From Flavobacterium filum DSM 17961 (GTDB lineage Bacteria > Bacteroidota > Bacteroidia > Flavobacteriales > Flavobacteriaceae), in contig NZ_AUDM01000003.1 of assembly GCF_000425465.1 (NCBI RefSeq), forward strand, positions 1-64,000: 64,000 nt of DNA. The letters run 5' to 3'. The translations under genes were made by a program, and so were the position numbers. This document shows, piece by piece, positions 54,056-62,987 of the stretch. A model generated the notes under the pieces. The model worked only from the letters and a program-made list of their open reading frames with translations, was not told the DNA's origin and made no database searches. Position 1 is the first letter of the stretch. Each line of letters starts with the position of its first letter.

Positions 54056-54289
54056 TTGCAAACTACAATTGACCAATTAAAAAAAGGAGAGAAGGCAATT
54101 ATTGTCGATTTCAATATTGAAACCATTCCATTAAAATTAGTGGAATTGGGTTGCATGGAAGGTCATTTGGTAGAACTCAAACAAATTGCTCCTATGGGCG
54201 ACCCCTTATTTTTAGATTTAAACGGAACGCAACTGGCTATTCGAAAAGAAATGGCTAAAGATATTGTTGTAGAAATTATTCAAAATTAA
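54056..54289 (+). CDS. feoA: Ferrous iron transport protein FeoA
   Basis: This 77-residue SH3-like protein starts at TTG (54056); no ATG fits. The FeoA pattern is present: a Leu-x-x-Gly-Glu-Lys-Ala start, ELGCMEGHLVELKQIAPMGDPLFLDLNG and ALRK-like LAIRKEMA. FeoA is a cytosolic partner that promotes Fe2+ uptake by FeoB. The gene ends 6 bp before feoB. Confidence 0.93.
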   Translation: MQTTIDQLKKGEKAIIVDFNIETIPLKLVELGCMEGHLVELKQIAPMGDPLFLDLNGTQLAIRKEMAKDIVVEIIQN

Positions 54290-54295
54290 ATCAGA

Positions 54296-56401
54296 ATGCC
54301 AAATTCTACGATCAAAGTTGCACTTATTGGCAATCCAAATACCGGAAAAACATCGCTTTTTAATCAGCTTACCGGACTAAACCAACAAGTTGGAAATTAT
54401 CCCGGAATTACTGTGGATAGAAAAATCGGGCAATGTAATTTATACCAAAACCAAAAAGCGACCATACTAGATTTACCTGGAACGTATAGTTTAAATGCGA
54501 ATTCATTAGATGAAAATCTTGTCGTAGAATTATTGTTAAACAAAAATGACAAAGATTTTCCAGATGTTATTGTTGTGGTAACCGAAGTAGAAAATCTTAA
54601 AAGAAATTTATTGCTTTTTACCCAGATTAAAGACCTTGAAATTCCAACAATTTTAGCCATTAACATGGTTGATCAAATGGAATTAAAAGGAATTTCATTA
54701 GATATTCCAAAATTAGAAGAAGGTTTAAAAACGAAAATAGCCTTAATCAGCTCCAGAAAAAGTATAGGCATTGAAAATTTAAAGCAACTTATTCTTTCGT
54801 ATGAAGAAATTTCTACTGAACCCTGTTTAAATGCCTCAGAAATTGACCCGGAATATTTTGGTAACTTAAGACGAATTTATCCTAATCAACAGTTGTATAA
54901 ACTTTGGTTGGTCATTTCTCAAAATGTGAACTTTGGTGATTTAACCAAAAACATCATTCAACATCAATCATTTGCTAAAACAGATAGTGAATTAAAAAAA
55001 TTACAACATCAGGAAACAGTCAAACGTTATCAATTTATTAATGCTTTATTGAAAGAAACCAAAAAAGTTGACAGCTCCAAAGCAAAAGATATTCAAAGCC
55101 AATTAGATCGAATTTTAACGCATAAAATCGGTGGTTATGCGATCTTTTTTGGTGTTTTATTCTTGATTTTTCAATCCGTTTTTGATTGGTCAAGCATTCC
55201 AATGGATTTTATTGATGAATCTTTTGCTTCTCTCAGTTCATGGGTTAGCGAAAACCTGCCTGCCGGAAAGTTAAACGATTTAATTTCACAAGGAATTGTA
55301 CCGGGAATTGGTGGCGTAGTTATTTTTATTCCTCAAATTGCCTTTTTATTCCTTTTCATTTCTCTTTTAGAAGAAAGTGGCTACATGAGTCGAGTTGTGT
55401 TTTTAATGGATAAAAGCATGCGACGTTTTGGTCTAAACGGTAAAAGTGTGGTACCCTTAATTTCGGGAACAGCTTGTGCCATTCCGGCAATTATGGCAAC
55501 GCGTAATATTGAAAATTGGCGTGAGCGATTAATCACCATTTTGGTTACGCCTTTTACAACTTGTTCGGCCAGAATTCCGGTTTATACAATTTTAATTGCT
55601 TTGGTCATTCCTGAAAAAAAGCTGTTTGGCTTTTTAAATCTGCAAGGACTAACCTTAATGTTGCTCTATTTAATCGGTTTTTTTGCGGCCATTCTCTCGG
55701 CTATGATTCTAAATAAAATACTGAAATTTTCTACCAAAAGTTATTTTGTTATTGAAATGCCGAACTACAAAATACCCTTTTATAAAAATGTAGGTTTAAA
55801 TGTAATTGAAAAAACAAAAGCGTTTGTGTTTGGAGCGGGAAAAATCATCATTTCCCTTTCCATTATTTTGTGGTTTTTAGCTTCTTACGGACCGAATGAA
55901 AATTTTGATAACGCAGAAAAAATCATTTCTTCACAACCGGAAACAAAGACGTTATCTGAAGATGAAATGCAAAATAAGATAGCCTCTTTTAAATTAGAAA
56001 ACTCGTATATCGGCATTATCGGAAAATCTATTGAACCCGTAATTCGACCGTTGGGTTATGATTGGAAAATCGGAATTGGAATTGTTGCTTCATTTGCCGC
56101 AAGAGAAGTTTTTGTGGGAACATTGGCTACGATTTATAGTGTTGGCAGTCATCAAGACGAAGAAGGCACCATCAAACAACGCATGAAAGACGAGATTCAT
56201 CCGGTAACAGGAAAACCAATTTATACCTTTGCTTCCGGCATTTCACTTTTACTCTTCTATGCATTTGCCATGCAATGTATGAGTACGTTAGCTATCGTAA
56301 AAAAAGAAACCAATTCATGGAAATGGCCAATGATTCAACTTTTTTTCATGAGTGGATTGGCATACTTACTCTCACTTACTGTTTTTCAATTCTTGAAATA
56401 A
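54296..56401 (+). CDS. feoB: Ferrous iron transporter FeoB
   Basis: FeoB (701 residues) imports Fe2+ across the inner membrane. The N-terminal G domain has G1 GNPNTGKTSLFN (9-20), G3 DLPGTYSL near 61 and G4 NMVDQ near 122, then a helical GDI-like domain to about 260. The membrane part has two Gate regions: MSRVVFLMDKSMRRFGLNGKS... CAIPAIMATRN and the second with FAAREVFVGTLATIY near 600. It is the standard long single-chain type with complete motifs. Confidence 0.97.
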   Translation: MPNSTIKVALIGNPNTGKTSLFNQLTGLNQQVGNYPGITVDRKIGQCNLYQNQKATILDLPGTYSLNANSLDENLVVELLLNKNDKDFPDVIVVVTEVENLKRNLLLFTQIKDLEIPTILAINMVDQMELKGISLDIPKLEEGLKTKIALISSRKSIGIENLKQLILSYEEISTEPCLNASEIDPEYFGNLRRIYPNQQLYKLWLVISQNVNFGDLTKNIIQHQSFAKTDSELKKLQHQETVKRYQFINALLKETKKVDSSKAKDIQSQLDRILTHKIGGYAIFFGVLFLIFQSVFDWSSIPMDFIDESFASLSSWVSENLPAGKLNDLISQGIVPGIGGVVIFIPQIAFLFLFISLLEESGYMSRVVFLMDKSMRRFGLNGKSVVPLISGTACAIPAIMATRNIENWRERLITILVTPFTTCSARIPVYTILIALVIPEKKLFGFLNLQGLTLMLLYLIGFFAAILSAMILNKILKFSTKSYFVIEMPNYKIPFYKNVGLNVIEKTKAFVFGAGKIIISLSIILWFLASYGPNENFDNAEKIISSQPETKTLSEDEMQNKIASFKLENSYIGIIGKSIEPVIRPLGYDWKIGIGIVASFAAREVFVGTLATIYSVGSHQDEEGTIKQRMKDEIHPVTGKPIYTFASGISLLLFYAFAMQCMSTLAIVKKETNSWKWPMIQLFFMSGLAYLLSLTVFQFLK

Positions 56402-56450
56402 TTTCATTTTCAATCCATTATAAAATAATTCAAAAAAACGTTATTTATAA

Positions 56451-56482
56451 TTTGTCTAAATTAATTTTAGATTATATTTTTG
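56451..56482 (+). promoter_or_regulatory. FecA-like receptor promoter with a dyad operator in its spacer
   Basis: TTTG (56451-56454) and TATTTTTG (56475-56482) form a Bacteroidota -33/-7 pair with a 20-bp spacer. The perfect inverted repeat TCTAAA-TTAAT-TTTAGA (56455-56471) fills most of the spacer, where a repressor would block sigma binding. A further TCTAAAT lies at 56497-56503. The binding protein (DtxR-family or Fur) is inferred. Confidence 0.6.
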
Positions 56483-56507
56483 CAGTGTAGAATTAATCTA
56501 AATAAAA

Positions 56508-58736
56508 ATGAAAAACAGTTTTTCCTTAATTTTCTTCTCTTTCATTGTTACATTGAATGCTTTTAGTCAACAAGAACAACCAACCGACACTTTAAAATTA
56601 GATGGAGTTATTTTAGAACCCAAAAAAAATAGTCCGGAAAGAATGCCGGAAATCAAACAAAATATTTTGTTTTCAGGTAAAAAAAATGAAGTGTTACATT
56701 TATCCAAAATCAATGGAAATTTCACCACTAATAATAGTAGAGAAATTTTTTCAAGAATTCCTGGTGTTACCATTTGGGAAAATGAGGGTTCGGGAATTCA
56801 AATTAATGTGGGAGTTCGTGGTCTTAGTCCAAATAGAAGTTGGGAATTAAATACGCGTCAAAACGGATATGATATTTCGTCAGATGTATTTGGTTATCCC
56901 GAAGCATATTATAATCCACCTCTAGAAGCGGTTGAAACCATTGAATTAGTTCGTGGTGGTTCTTCTTTACAATTCGGCCCTCAATTTGGCGGTATGTTGA
57001 ATTATGTCTTAAAAAGAGAAACGAAAAAGAAATTTTCATTTGAAACCCAAAACACAGTAGGAAGTTATGGCTTGATGAGTAGCTTTAATGCCATTGGCGG
57101 TAATTTTAAAAAATTTTCCTATTATGTTTACAACCATTCACGTAGTGCAGACGGTTGGAGAGAAAATAGTGAATATACGGTTCGAAACACACACGCTTTT
57201 GTGGAATATCGCTTTACAGAAAACACCAAATTGTCTGCAGAATATACCAACATGGATTACCAAATGCAACAAGCAGGTGGTTTAACCGATGAGCAATTTA
57301 AAGATAATCCGAGACAATCCCTAAGAGAACGAAATTGGTTTGGAACGCCCTGGAATGTGTTTTCATTGAATTTTGATACAAAAATTAATGACAATTTTAC
57401 TTCAAACATAAAACTTTTTGGACTAATTGGCGAAAGAAACAGTGTTGGATTCACAGCTACTCCAAATGTTGAAGATGTTATCAATCCTGCAACAAATGAT
57501 TATGCTAATAGAAGAGTAGATCGCGATTTTTACGAAAATTATGGATTGGAAAATCGAAACATTTATAAGTACAAACTTGGAAAAACAAATAACAACCTTG
57601 CTTTTGGTGTGCGTTTGTATAAAGCAAATACACAACGGGTTCAGGATGGAAGAGGCACAACGGGCTCTAATTTTGATTTATCAATTGACGGAAGATTTGC
57701 CCGAGACATTAATTTTACTACAGAAAACGTAGCGGTATTTGCTGAGAATCAAGTTAAAATAACTGAAAAATTTAGCGTTACTCCGGGAGTACGATATGAA
57801 TACATCAAAAACACTGGCGAAGGAAGATTCGGAATCAGTAATGGTAATGATATTGCATTTCCTGATAAAACCATTTCAAGAAGTCAACCCTTGTTTGGAT
57901 TAGGAATGGAATACAAATTTACAACAACCAATATTTATGCAAATATTACTCAAGCCTACAGACCTGTTCTATTCTCAGATTTAACTCCCCCTGCTGTAAC
58001 CGATGTTATTGACCCAAATTTAAAAGATGCCAGTGGTTTTAATGCCGATTTAGGTTTCAGAGGAACCTACAAAAACTACTTAAATTTCGATTTCAGTCTA
58101 TTTTATTTAAGTTACAACAATAGAATTGGCGGAATGAGACAATTTGTAAACAACGACCCAACACAAGGAACCTTTATTTACAGAACCAACTTGGGTGAAA
58201 CCGTAAACAAAGGAATCGAAGGGTTTTTTAATCTGAATTTTACGAAATTATTCGAAATTGATAAACCTTATGGTAATTTAGATTTATTTGCCTCTGTAAG
58301 TTTTATTGACAGTCGCTACACCGATTTCAGAATTTTTAACACATCAGGAACAGCACCAAATGTTACCATAACAGAAACGAATCTAGATGGAAATCGAGTT
58401 GAAAATGCACCACGCTATATTCATAATTTTGGGCTTTCTTGGAGTAATAACAACTTCTCATCTACTTTACAATATAGAATGTCCGGTAAAATATTTACGG
58501 ATGCTAATAACACAAAAACCCCATCAGCTAATGGTGTTACCGGACTTTTAGGCGATTATCGCGTTTTTGATTTATCTACTGAATATAGATTTTTGAAAAA
58601 TTATAACATTCGAGCCGGAATCAACAACTTACTTAACGAAGATTATGCCACTCGAAGAGCCGGTGGTTATCCCGGTCCGGGTATTCTTCCCGGGGAAGGT
58701 AGAACATTCTATATTTCTGTAGGAGCTAAACTTTAA
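56508..58736 (+). CDS. TonB-dependent siderophore receptor (FecA-like)
   Basis: The 742-residue protein has a signal peptide (FSLIFFSFIVTLNAFSQ), a short acidic leader, a plug domain with SREIFSRIPGVTIWENEG and INVGVRGLSPNRSWELNTRQNGYD split over residues 75-120, ELVRGGSSLQFGPQFGGMLNYV near 145-165, and a β-barrel ending FYISVGAKL. The Trp-Glu-rich plug resembles FecA-type ferric dicitrate/siderophore receptors. It lies between feoB and the FeoB-associated gene with its own operator-like promoter. The ligand remains to be inferred. Confidence 0.93.
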   Translation: MKNSFSLIFFSFIVTLNAFSQQEQPTDTLKLDGVILEPKKNSPERMPEIKQNILFSGKKNEVLHLSKINGNFTTNNSREIFSRIPGVTIWENEGSGIQINVGVRGLSPNRSWELNTRQNGYDISSDVFGYPEAYYNPPLEAVETIELVRGGSSLQFGPQFGGMLNYVLKRETKKKFSFETQNTVGSYGLMSSFNAIGGNFKKFSYYVYNHSRSADGWRENSEYTVRNTHAFVEYRFTENTKLSAEYTNMDYQMQQAGGLTDEQFKDNPRQSLRERNWFGTPWNVFSLNFDTKINDNFTSNIKLFGLIGERNSVGFTATPNVEDVINPATNDYANRRVDRDFYENYGLENRNIYKYKLGKTNNNLAFGVRLYKANTQRVQDGRGTTGSNFDLSIDGRFARDINFTTENVAVFAENQVKITEKFSVTPGVRYEYIKNTGEGRFGISNGNDIAFPDKTISRSQPLFGLGMEYKFTTTNIYANITQAYRPVLFSDLTPPAVTDVIDPNLKDASGFNADLGFRGTYKNYLNFDFSLFYLSYNNRIGGMRQFVNNDPTQGTFIYRTNLGETVNKGIEGFFNLNFTKLFEIDKPYGNLDLFASVSFIDSRYTDFRIFNTSGTAPNVTITETNLDGNRVENAPRYIHNFGLSWSNNNFSSTLQYRMSGKIFTDANNTKTPSANGVTGLLGDYRVFDLSTEYRFLKNYNIRAGINNLLNEDYATRRAGGYPGPGILPGEGRTFYISVGAKL

Positions 58737-58740
58737 CAAA

Positions 58741-58772
58741 TAAATGGTTTTCAATTACCTGAAAACCATTTA
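58741..58772 (+). terminator. Perfect 13-bp hairpin after the FecA-like gene
   Basis: TAAATGGTTTTCA (58741-58753) pairs perfectly with TGAAAACCATTTA (58760-58772) around a 6-nt loop, then CTTTTAC. It could be a weak terminator or mRNA 3'-end stabiliser ahead of the next small gene. Confidence 0.65.
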
Positions 58773-58782
58773 CTTTTACATC

Positions 58783-58905
58783 ATGATACAAACAATAATT
58801 GTTTATATTTTAGTAGCTTTTGCTATAATTTTTCTTTTAAAACCTTTATTTGTAAAGAAAAAATCGAAGAAAAATTGCGGTGACGATGATTGTGGTTGTC
58901 ATTAA
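58783..58905 (+). CDS. FeoB-associated Cys-rich membrane protein
   Basis: A 40-residue protein, too short for most gene callers: one transmembrane helix (IIVYILVAFAIIFLL), a basic segment (VKKKSKKN) and a Cys-rich tail (Cys-Gly-Asp-Asp-Asp-Cys-Gly-Cys-His). This is the pattern of the FeoB-associated Cys-rich membrane protein family, which accompanies feoAB. Here it is separated from feoB by the FecA-like receptor gene. Its stop overlaps the convergent ZIP gene by 4 bp. The role, perhaps iron delivery at FeoB, is not established. Confidence 0.85.
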   Translation: MIQTIIVYILVAFAIIFLLKPLFVKKKSKKNCGDDDCGCH

Positions 58906-59723
58906 CTTCCCAAAGCCACATCCAAACTCATCATCACAACAAATCCACCAATAAATCCAAGCGTTGCAATATCCGTATGTTTGTCTTGTTGTGTTTCCGG
59001 AATTACTTCTTCCACCACTACAAAAATCATAGCTCCGGCTGCAAAAGCAAGTGCGTAAGGCAAAATTGGGGTAAAAAAAGTTACTGCAACTGCTCCCAAA
59101 ACGCCGGCAATAGGTTCAACTAAAGCAGAAGATTGTCCGTATAAAAAACTCTTTTTTCTACTCATTCCCATTCGTCGTAACGGCATGGAAACTGCTATTC
59201 CTTCCGGAAAATTTTGAATTCCGATTCCAATCGCTAAAATGCTAGCTCCGGCTATCGATGCTTCTGGAATTCCGGCGGCAACTCCACCAAACAAAACCCC
59301 AACCGCCAAACCTTCCGGAATGTTGTGTAATGTTATGGCCAAAACCAAAAGTGTTGTTTTTTGCCAAGGCGATTTTACGCCTTCCGTTTCTTTAAAATTA
59401 ATATGTAAATGAGGCAAAACCTTATCTAAACCAAATAGAAAAAAAGCTCCTAACATAAAACCGATTGCAGCGGGCATTACTTTTGCAAAACCTTCTCCTT
59501 CGGACATGGCGATGGCAGGTGCAAGCAAACTCCAATAACTCGCTGCAACCATCACACCACCAGTAAAACCAAGCATTCCGTCTAATGCGGCACGATTCAT
59601 CGTTTTAAAAAAGAACACGACCGATGCTCCCAAAGCCGTTAAAAACCAAGTAAATAACGTGGCATACAAGGCTGCTAAAATAGGATCTATACTCGATAAA
59701 TAAGCTACAATTTCATCAAACAT
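58902..59723 (-). CDS. ZIP family metal transporter
   Basis: The 273-residue protein has eight predicted transmembrane helices and the ZIP metal-site motifs in TM4 (LHNIPEGLAVGV, near 133-143) and TM5 (IGIQNFPEGIAVSM, near 168-180), plus a His-containing loop (PHLHINF). ZIP transporters bring Zn2+, Fe2+ or Mn2+ into the cytoplasm. Its start is 1 bp after the DtxR-type regulator's stop, so the two are one operon, suggesting regulation by the metal it imports. Confidence 0.93.
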   Translation of the reverse strand: MFDEIVAYLSSIDPILAALYATLFTWFLTALGASVVFFFKTMNRAALDGMLGFTGGVMVAASYWSLLAPAIAMSEGEGFAKVMPAAIGFMLGAFFLFGLDKVLPHLHINFKETEGVKSPWQKTTLLVLAITLHNIPEGLAVGVLFGGVAAGIPEASIAGASILAIGIGIQNFPEGIAVSMPLRRMGMSRKKSFLYGQSSALVEPIAGVLGAVAVTFFTPILPYALAFAAGAMIFVVVEEVIPETQQDKHTDIATLGFIGGFVVMMSLDVALGS

Positions 59724-59724
59724 A

Positions 59725-60378
59725 TTATATCAATTTAACATAAAGATTACTGGCAATTTTATTTGAAATCAAAATTTGTCTGTTGTTGATTAAAATACTT
59801 AACGAATGATCAAAGGATTCTTTATTTACCACTTCAATTTCTGATCCCAATGCAATTTGATGTTTGTCAAGGTATTTTAAAAAACTAGGCGAGCTATCTT
59901 TTACCCCCAAACAAATAACTTTTTTTGATGGCAAAATTTCAGAAAGTAACTGTTTATCAACTTTAACCAATTGTCCGTATCGATCAGGAATCGGGTCACC
60001 ATGGGGGTCTTCCTTTGGAAATCCTAAATATTCATCCAATCGATTGATTAATTTCTCGGATTTAATGTGCTCTAATTCTTCGGCTAAATCGTGTACTTCA
60101 TCCCACGTAAAATCTAGTTTTTCTACCAAAAAAACTTCCCACAAACGATGTTTCCTTACAATCATTTTTGCAGCATGAAGTCCTTTTTGAGTCAATGTTA
60201 CTCCTTGGTATTTTTGATAATTTACTAATTCCTTATCTGCTAATTTTTTCAGCATGTCCGTAACGGAAGAAGCTTTGCTTTCAATCATTCCGGCAATTGC
60301 ATTCGTATTGATTCCTTTGGGCGAAACCAACGACAAATGATAAATTACTTTGATATAATTTTCTTCCGAATAAGTCAT
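59725..60378 (-). CDS. DtxR family metal-dependent transcriptional repressor
   Basis: The 217-residue regulator has an N-terminal winged helix-turn-helix (YSEENYIKVIYHLS... SKASSVTDMLKKL, 3-60), a dimer domain with metal ligands (LAEELEHIKSEKLINRLDEYLGFPKEDPHGDPIP, 95-130) and a C-terminal FeoA/SH3-like domain (about 150-217). DtxR/MntR/IdeR proteins repress metal-import genes when loaded with Fe2+ or Mn2+. The neighbouring ZIP, feo and TonB genes are its likely targets. It is divergent from the TonB receptor gene at 60465; that shared region has promoters facing both ways. Confidence 0.94.
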   Translation of the reverse strand: MTYSEENYIKVIYHLSLVSPKGINTNAIAGMIESKASSVTDMLKKLADKELVNYQKYQGVTLTQKGLHAAKMIVRKHRLWEVFLVEKLDFTWDEVHDLAEELEHIKSEKLINRLDEYLGFPKEDPHGDPIPDRYGQLVKVDKQLLSEILPSKKVICLGVKDSSPSFLKYLDKHQIALGSEIEVVNKESFDHSLSILINNRQILISNKIASNLYVKLI

Positions 60379-60397
60379 ACATTCAACTAATTGAAAA

Positions 60398-60405
60398 CAA
60401 ATATA
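60398..60405 (-). promoter_or_regulatory. Candidate -7 element of the DtxR-ZIP operon
   Basis: On the minus strand this reads TATATTTG, an exact TAnnTTTG match 19 nt before the ATG at 60378. Confidence 0.5.
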
Positions 60406-60414
60406 GTAAGATAA

Positions 60415-60452
60415 TTTGATATGAGTAAAATAATTTTTAGTTTTGTCTAAAT
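60415..60452 (+). promoter_or_regulatory. Promoter of the second TonB receptor, with a TCTAAAT site
   Basis: TTTG (60415-60418) and TAGTTTTG (60438-60445) are spaced by 19 bp. TCTAAAT (60446-60452) directly follows the -7 element, at the expected transcription start, and matches the half-site in the FecA-like promoter. Confidence 0.55.
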
Positions 60453-60464
60453 TTATTTTTTGGT

Positions 60465-62765
60465 ATGAAAAAAATTCTGCTTTTAGTTGTTTTATCTTTT
60501 ACACTACTTTCACAAGCTCAAGAAAAAGGAACGGTTGTGGGTCATATTTTGTCTGAAGGTCAAGCTGTTCCGTTTGCCAACATTCTTATAAAAAATGCAA
60601 CAACAGGAACATCGTCCGATGAAAACGGAAATTATTCCATTGAAGTTCCGGCCGGAAAACAAACCATCATCGTACAAGCAATCGGTTTTAAAAACCAAGA
60701 AAAAAACATAAATGTTCCTTCCGGAGGAAAAATTCATTTGGATTTTAATTTAGAAGAAAGTGTTTTCGGACTCAATCAAGTGGTGGTTTCTGCCACTCGT
60801 GGATTGCAAAAAAGAACCGAAGCTCCGGTGATTGTTACCGTTACCAATTCAGAAGTATTGCAAAAAGCACAAGCCATTAGTTTATCAGAAGGTTTGAGTT
60901 TTCAACCCGGTTTGCGAATGGAAACCAATTGCCAGAACTGCGGATTTTCTCAAGTTAGAATGAATGGATTAGACGGTGCTTATTCTCAAATTTTAATGGA
61001 TAGCCGACCAATTTTTTCCGCTTTAAATGGGGTGTATGGTTTAGATCAAATTCCGACTAATATGATAGAACGAATTGAAGTGGTTCGTGGTGGCGGTTCG
61101 TCTTTATATGGGTCGAATGCGATTGCGGGCACCATCAACATCATTACCAAAGATCCAATTGAAAATTCGTTTGAAATTAATTCGCATTTAGGTTTAATTG
61201 ACGGAAATGTGCCCGACAAAGCATTAACGTTAAACGGAACCGTTTTGTCAGACGATTTGAATTTAGGAATTCAACTTTTTGCGATGCTTCGTGATCGTGA
61301 TGCTTTTGATGCAAATGATGACAATTTTACAGAAATTACAACAATGCAAAATCGAACTTTCGGATTCAAATCATTTTATCGTCCGTTTGAACGAAGTAAA
61401 ATTACTGCCGAATTTCATACGGTAAATGAGTTCAGAAGAGGTGGTGAAAATCGGTTTGATTTGCAACCGTTTGAAGCTCTTACCACAGAACAAATTACTT
61501 CCAAAATGGTGGGTGGTGGACTCACATTTGAAAATTATTCGGAAGATGAAAAAAACAAATATGCGGTTTACATCAACACCCTACAATCTAAAAACGACAA
61601 CTTTTATGGCGGTCGAGCCGATGATGAATTTGGTAATATAGATTACCAAGAAAGCATTCGTGGTTTTGGAAATACCGAAGTGCTCACTTGGATTGGTGGA
61701 GCTCAATATAACCGAAAACAAGCATCTTTTTTGGGAGGTTCAGGAACGTTAACCACCGGAGCCGAGTACAAAAAAGAAAAGATGATGGATGCCAAACCGG
61801 GTTATAATGCATTTGTTAATCAAACCTTAGATATCCTAGGGATTTATGCTCAACAAGAATGGAAAGTCAATGAAAAATTGAAAGTTTTAGGCGGATTACG
61901 AGCCGATTTTCATAATGCCGCCGATGAAGATGTAATTTTTAATCCGAGATTGAATATTCTTTATAATTTTAAAGAAAATTTGCAATGGCGAAACTCTTAT
62001 GCCAAAGGTTTTAGAGCTCCACAGGTTTTTTCGGAAGACATTCACGCCCGAATTGCCGCCGGAGAAGTAGCTTTGGTTGAATTAGCAGATGGATTACAAT
62101 CGGAAACATCACATTCATTTTTAACTTCGTTAGATTGGAGTAAAATTTCTCCCAATTCGGAAGCTGGATTAACGTTTGAAGCATTTTACACCAGATTAAA
62201 CGATCCATTTGTATTGGAACAACTTACAGAAACTATCTGGGAAAAACGCAATGGAAAAGGAGCCGATGTTTACGGAATAAACTTAGAAGCCAAATATGCT
62301 CCTGGACAAAAATGGCAATTTCAAGCGGGAGCAACGATTCAAAAAGCATTGTATGACGAAGCGGTTCAATGGAGTGAAAATTTGACGAACACCAATCGAA
62401 ATTTCTTTCGTTCACCAAATGTGTATGGAAATTTGATGGCAACATTTTCTCCTAAAAAAGCATTTCAAAACAATCTGTCATTGATTTACACCGGAAAAAT
62501 GTATGCTCAACACTTTGCCGGATTTATTCCAGAAGACCGTTTGGAAACTACTGTAGATTTTTATGAAATCAATCTAAAATCATCTTATACGTTTGTGGTA
62601 AAAGAAAAATTGCATCTTCAATTAAGCGGTGGAATTCAGAATATTTTCAATCAATATCAAAACGATTTTGACTTGAGAGTAAACCGTGACGCTAATTATA
62701 TTTATGGTCCATCTCGACCAAGAACCATCTTTATTGGATTAAAAATTGGAACGGATTTGTTGTAA
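60465..62765 (+). CDS. TonB-dependent receptor (cobalamin/heme/metal type)
   Basis: The 766-residue protein has a signal peptide (KKILLLVVLSFTLLSQAQ), a carboxypeptidase-like domain (about 22-105), a TonB plug (about 110-230) with TRGLQKRTEAPVIV, METNCQNCGFSQVRMNGLDG and MDSRPIFSALNGVYGLDQIP, and RGGGSSLYGSNAIAGTINI, then a β-barrel ending Ile-Phe-Ile-Gly-Leu-Lys-Ile. The Asn-Cys-Gln-Asn-Cys-Gly stretch in the plug is distinctive of a Bacteroidota group that includes heme/metal receptors; ligand unproven. Divergent from the DtxR gene. Confidence 0.93.
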   Translation: MKKILLLVVLSFTLLSQAQEKGTVVGHILSEGQAVPFANILIKNATTGTSSDENGNYSIEVPAGKQTIIVQAIGFKNQEKNINVPSGGKIHLDFNLEESVFGLNQVVVSATRGLQKRTEAPVIVTVTNSEVLQKAQAISLSEGLSFQPGLRMETNCQNCGFSQVRMNGLDGAYSQILMDSRPIFSALNGVYGLDQIPTNMIERIEVVRGGGSSLYGSNAIAGTINIITKDPIENSFEINSHLGLIDGNVPDKALTLNGTVLSDDLNLGIQLFAMLRDRDAFDANDDNFTEITTMQNRTFGFKSFYRPFERSKITAEFHTVNEFRRGGENRFDLQPFEALTTEQITSKMVGGGLTFENYSEDEKNKYAVYINTLQSKNDNFYGGRADDEFGNIDYQESIRGFGNTEVLTWIGGAQYNRKQASFLGGSGTLTTGAEYKKEKMMDAKPGYNAFVNQTLDILGIYAQQEWKVNEKLKVLGGLRADFHNAADEDVIFNPRLNILYNFKENLQWRNSYAKGFRAPQVFSEDIHARIAAGEVALVELADGLQSETSHSFLTSLDWSKISPNSEAGLTFEAFYTRLNDPFVLEQLTETIWEKRNGKGADVYGINLEAKYAPGQKWQFQAGATIQKALYDEAVQWSENLTNTNRNFFRSPNVYGNLMATFSPKKAFQNNLSLIYTGKMYAQHFAGFIPEDRLETTVDFYEINLKSSYTFVVKEKLHLQLSGGIQNIFNQYQNDFDLRVNRDANYIYGPSRPRTIFIGLKIGTDLL

Positions 62766-62933
62766 AAACATAACTTTTGAGGATTTGATTCCGTAAAAAA
62801 CATGACTTTTTTGGATTTGAAGATAAATCCAACTAAAAATTTGAGAAATTTTTAATTCAAATTGTAGTTGACTAACTATTCCATCATAACAAATCTTTAT
62901 GATTGAAATCATCAAATGAAAATGAAAACTTAG

Positions 62934-62941
62934 TAACTTTG
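62934..62941 (+). promoter_or_regulatory. Candidate -7 element of the bacilliredoxin gene
   Basis: TAACTTTG matches TAnnTTTG. The ATG follows at 62988, a leader of about 40 nt. The 222-bp gap before the gene otherwise holds no ORF. Confidence 0.5.
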
Positions 62942-62987
62942 CAAAATCGAAAAATCAAACATCAACAATCATAAATCTTAAATAATT

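Noticed and set aside
58890-59123. Plus-strand ORF of 77 codons overlapping the ZIP gene
   Set aside because: It is antisense to the well-supported ZIP transporter, and the true small gene here is the 40-residue FeoB-associated protein at 58783-58905 in another frame.
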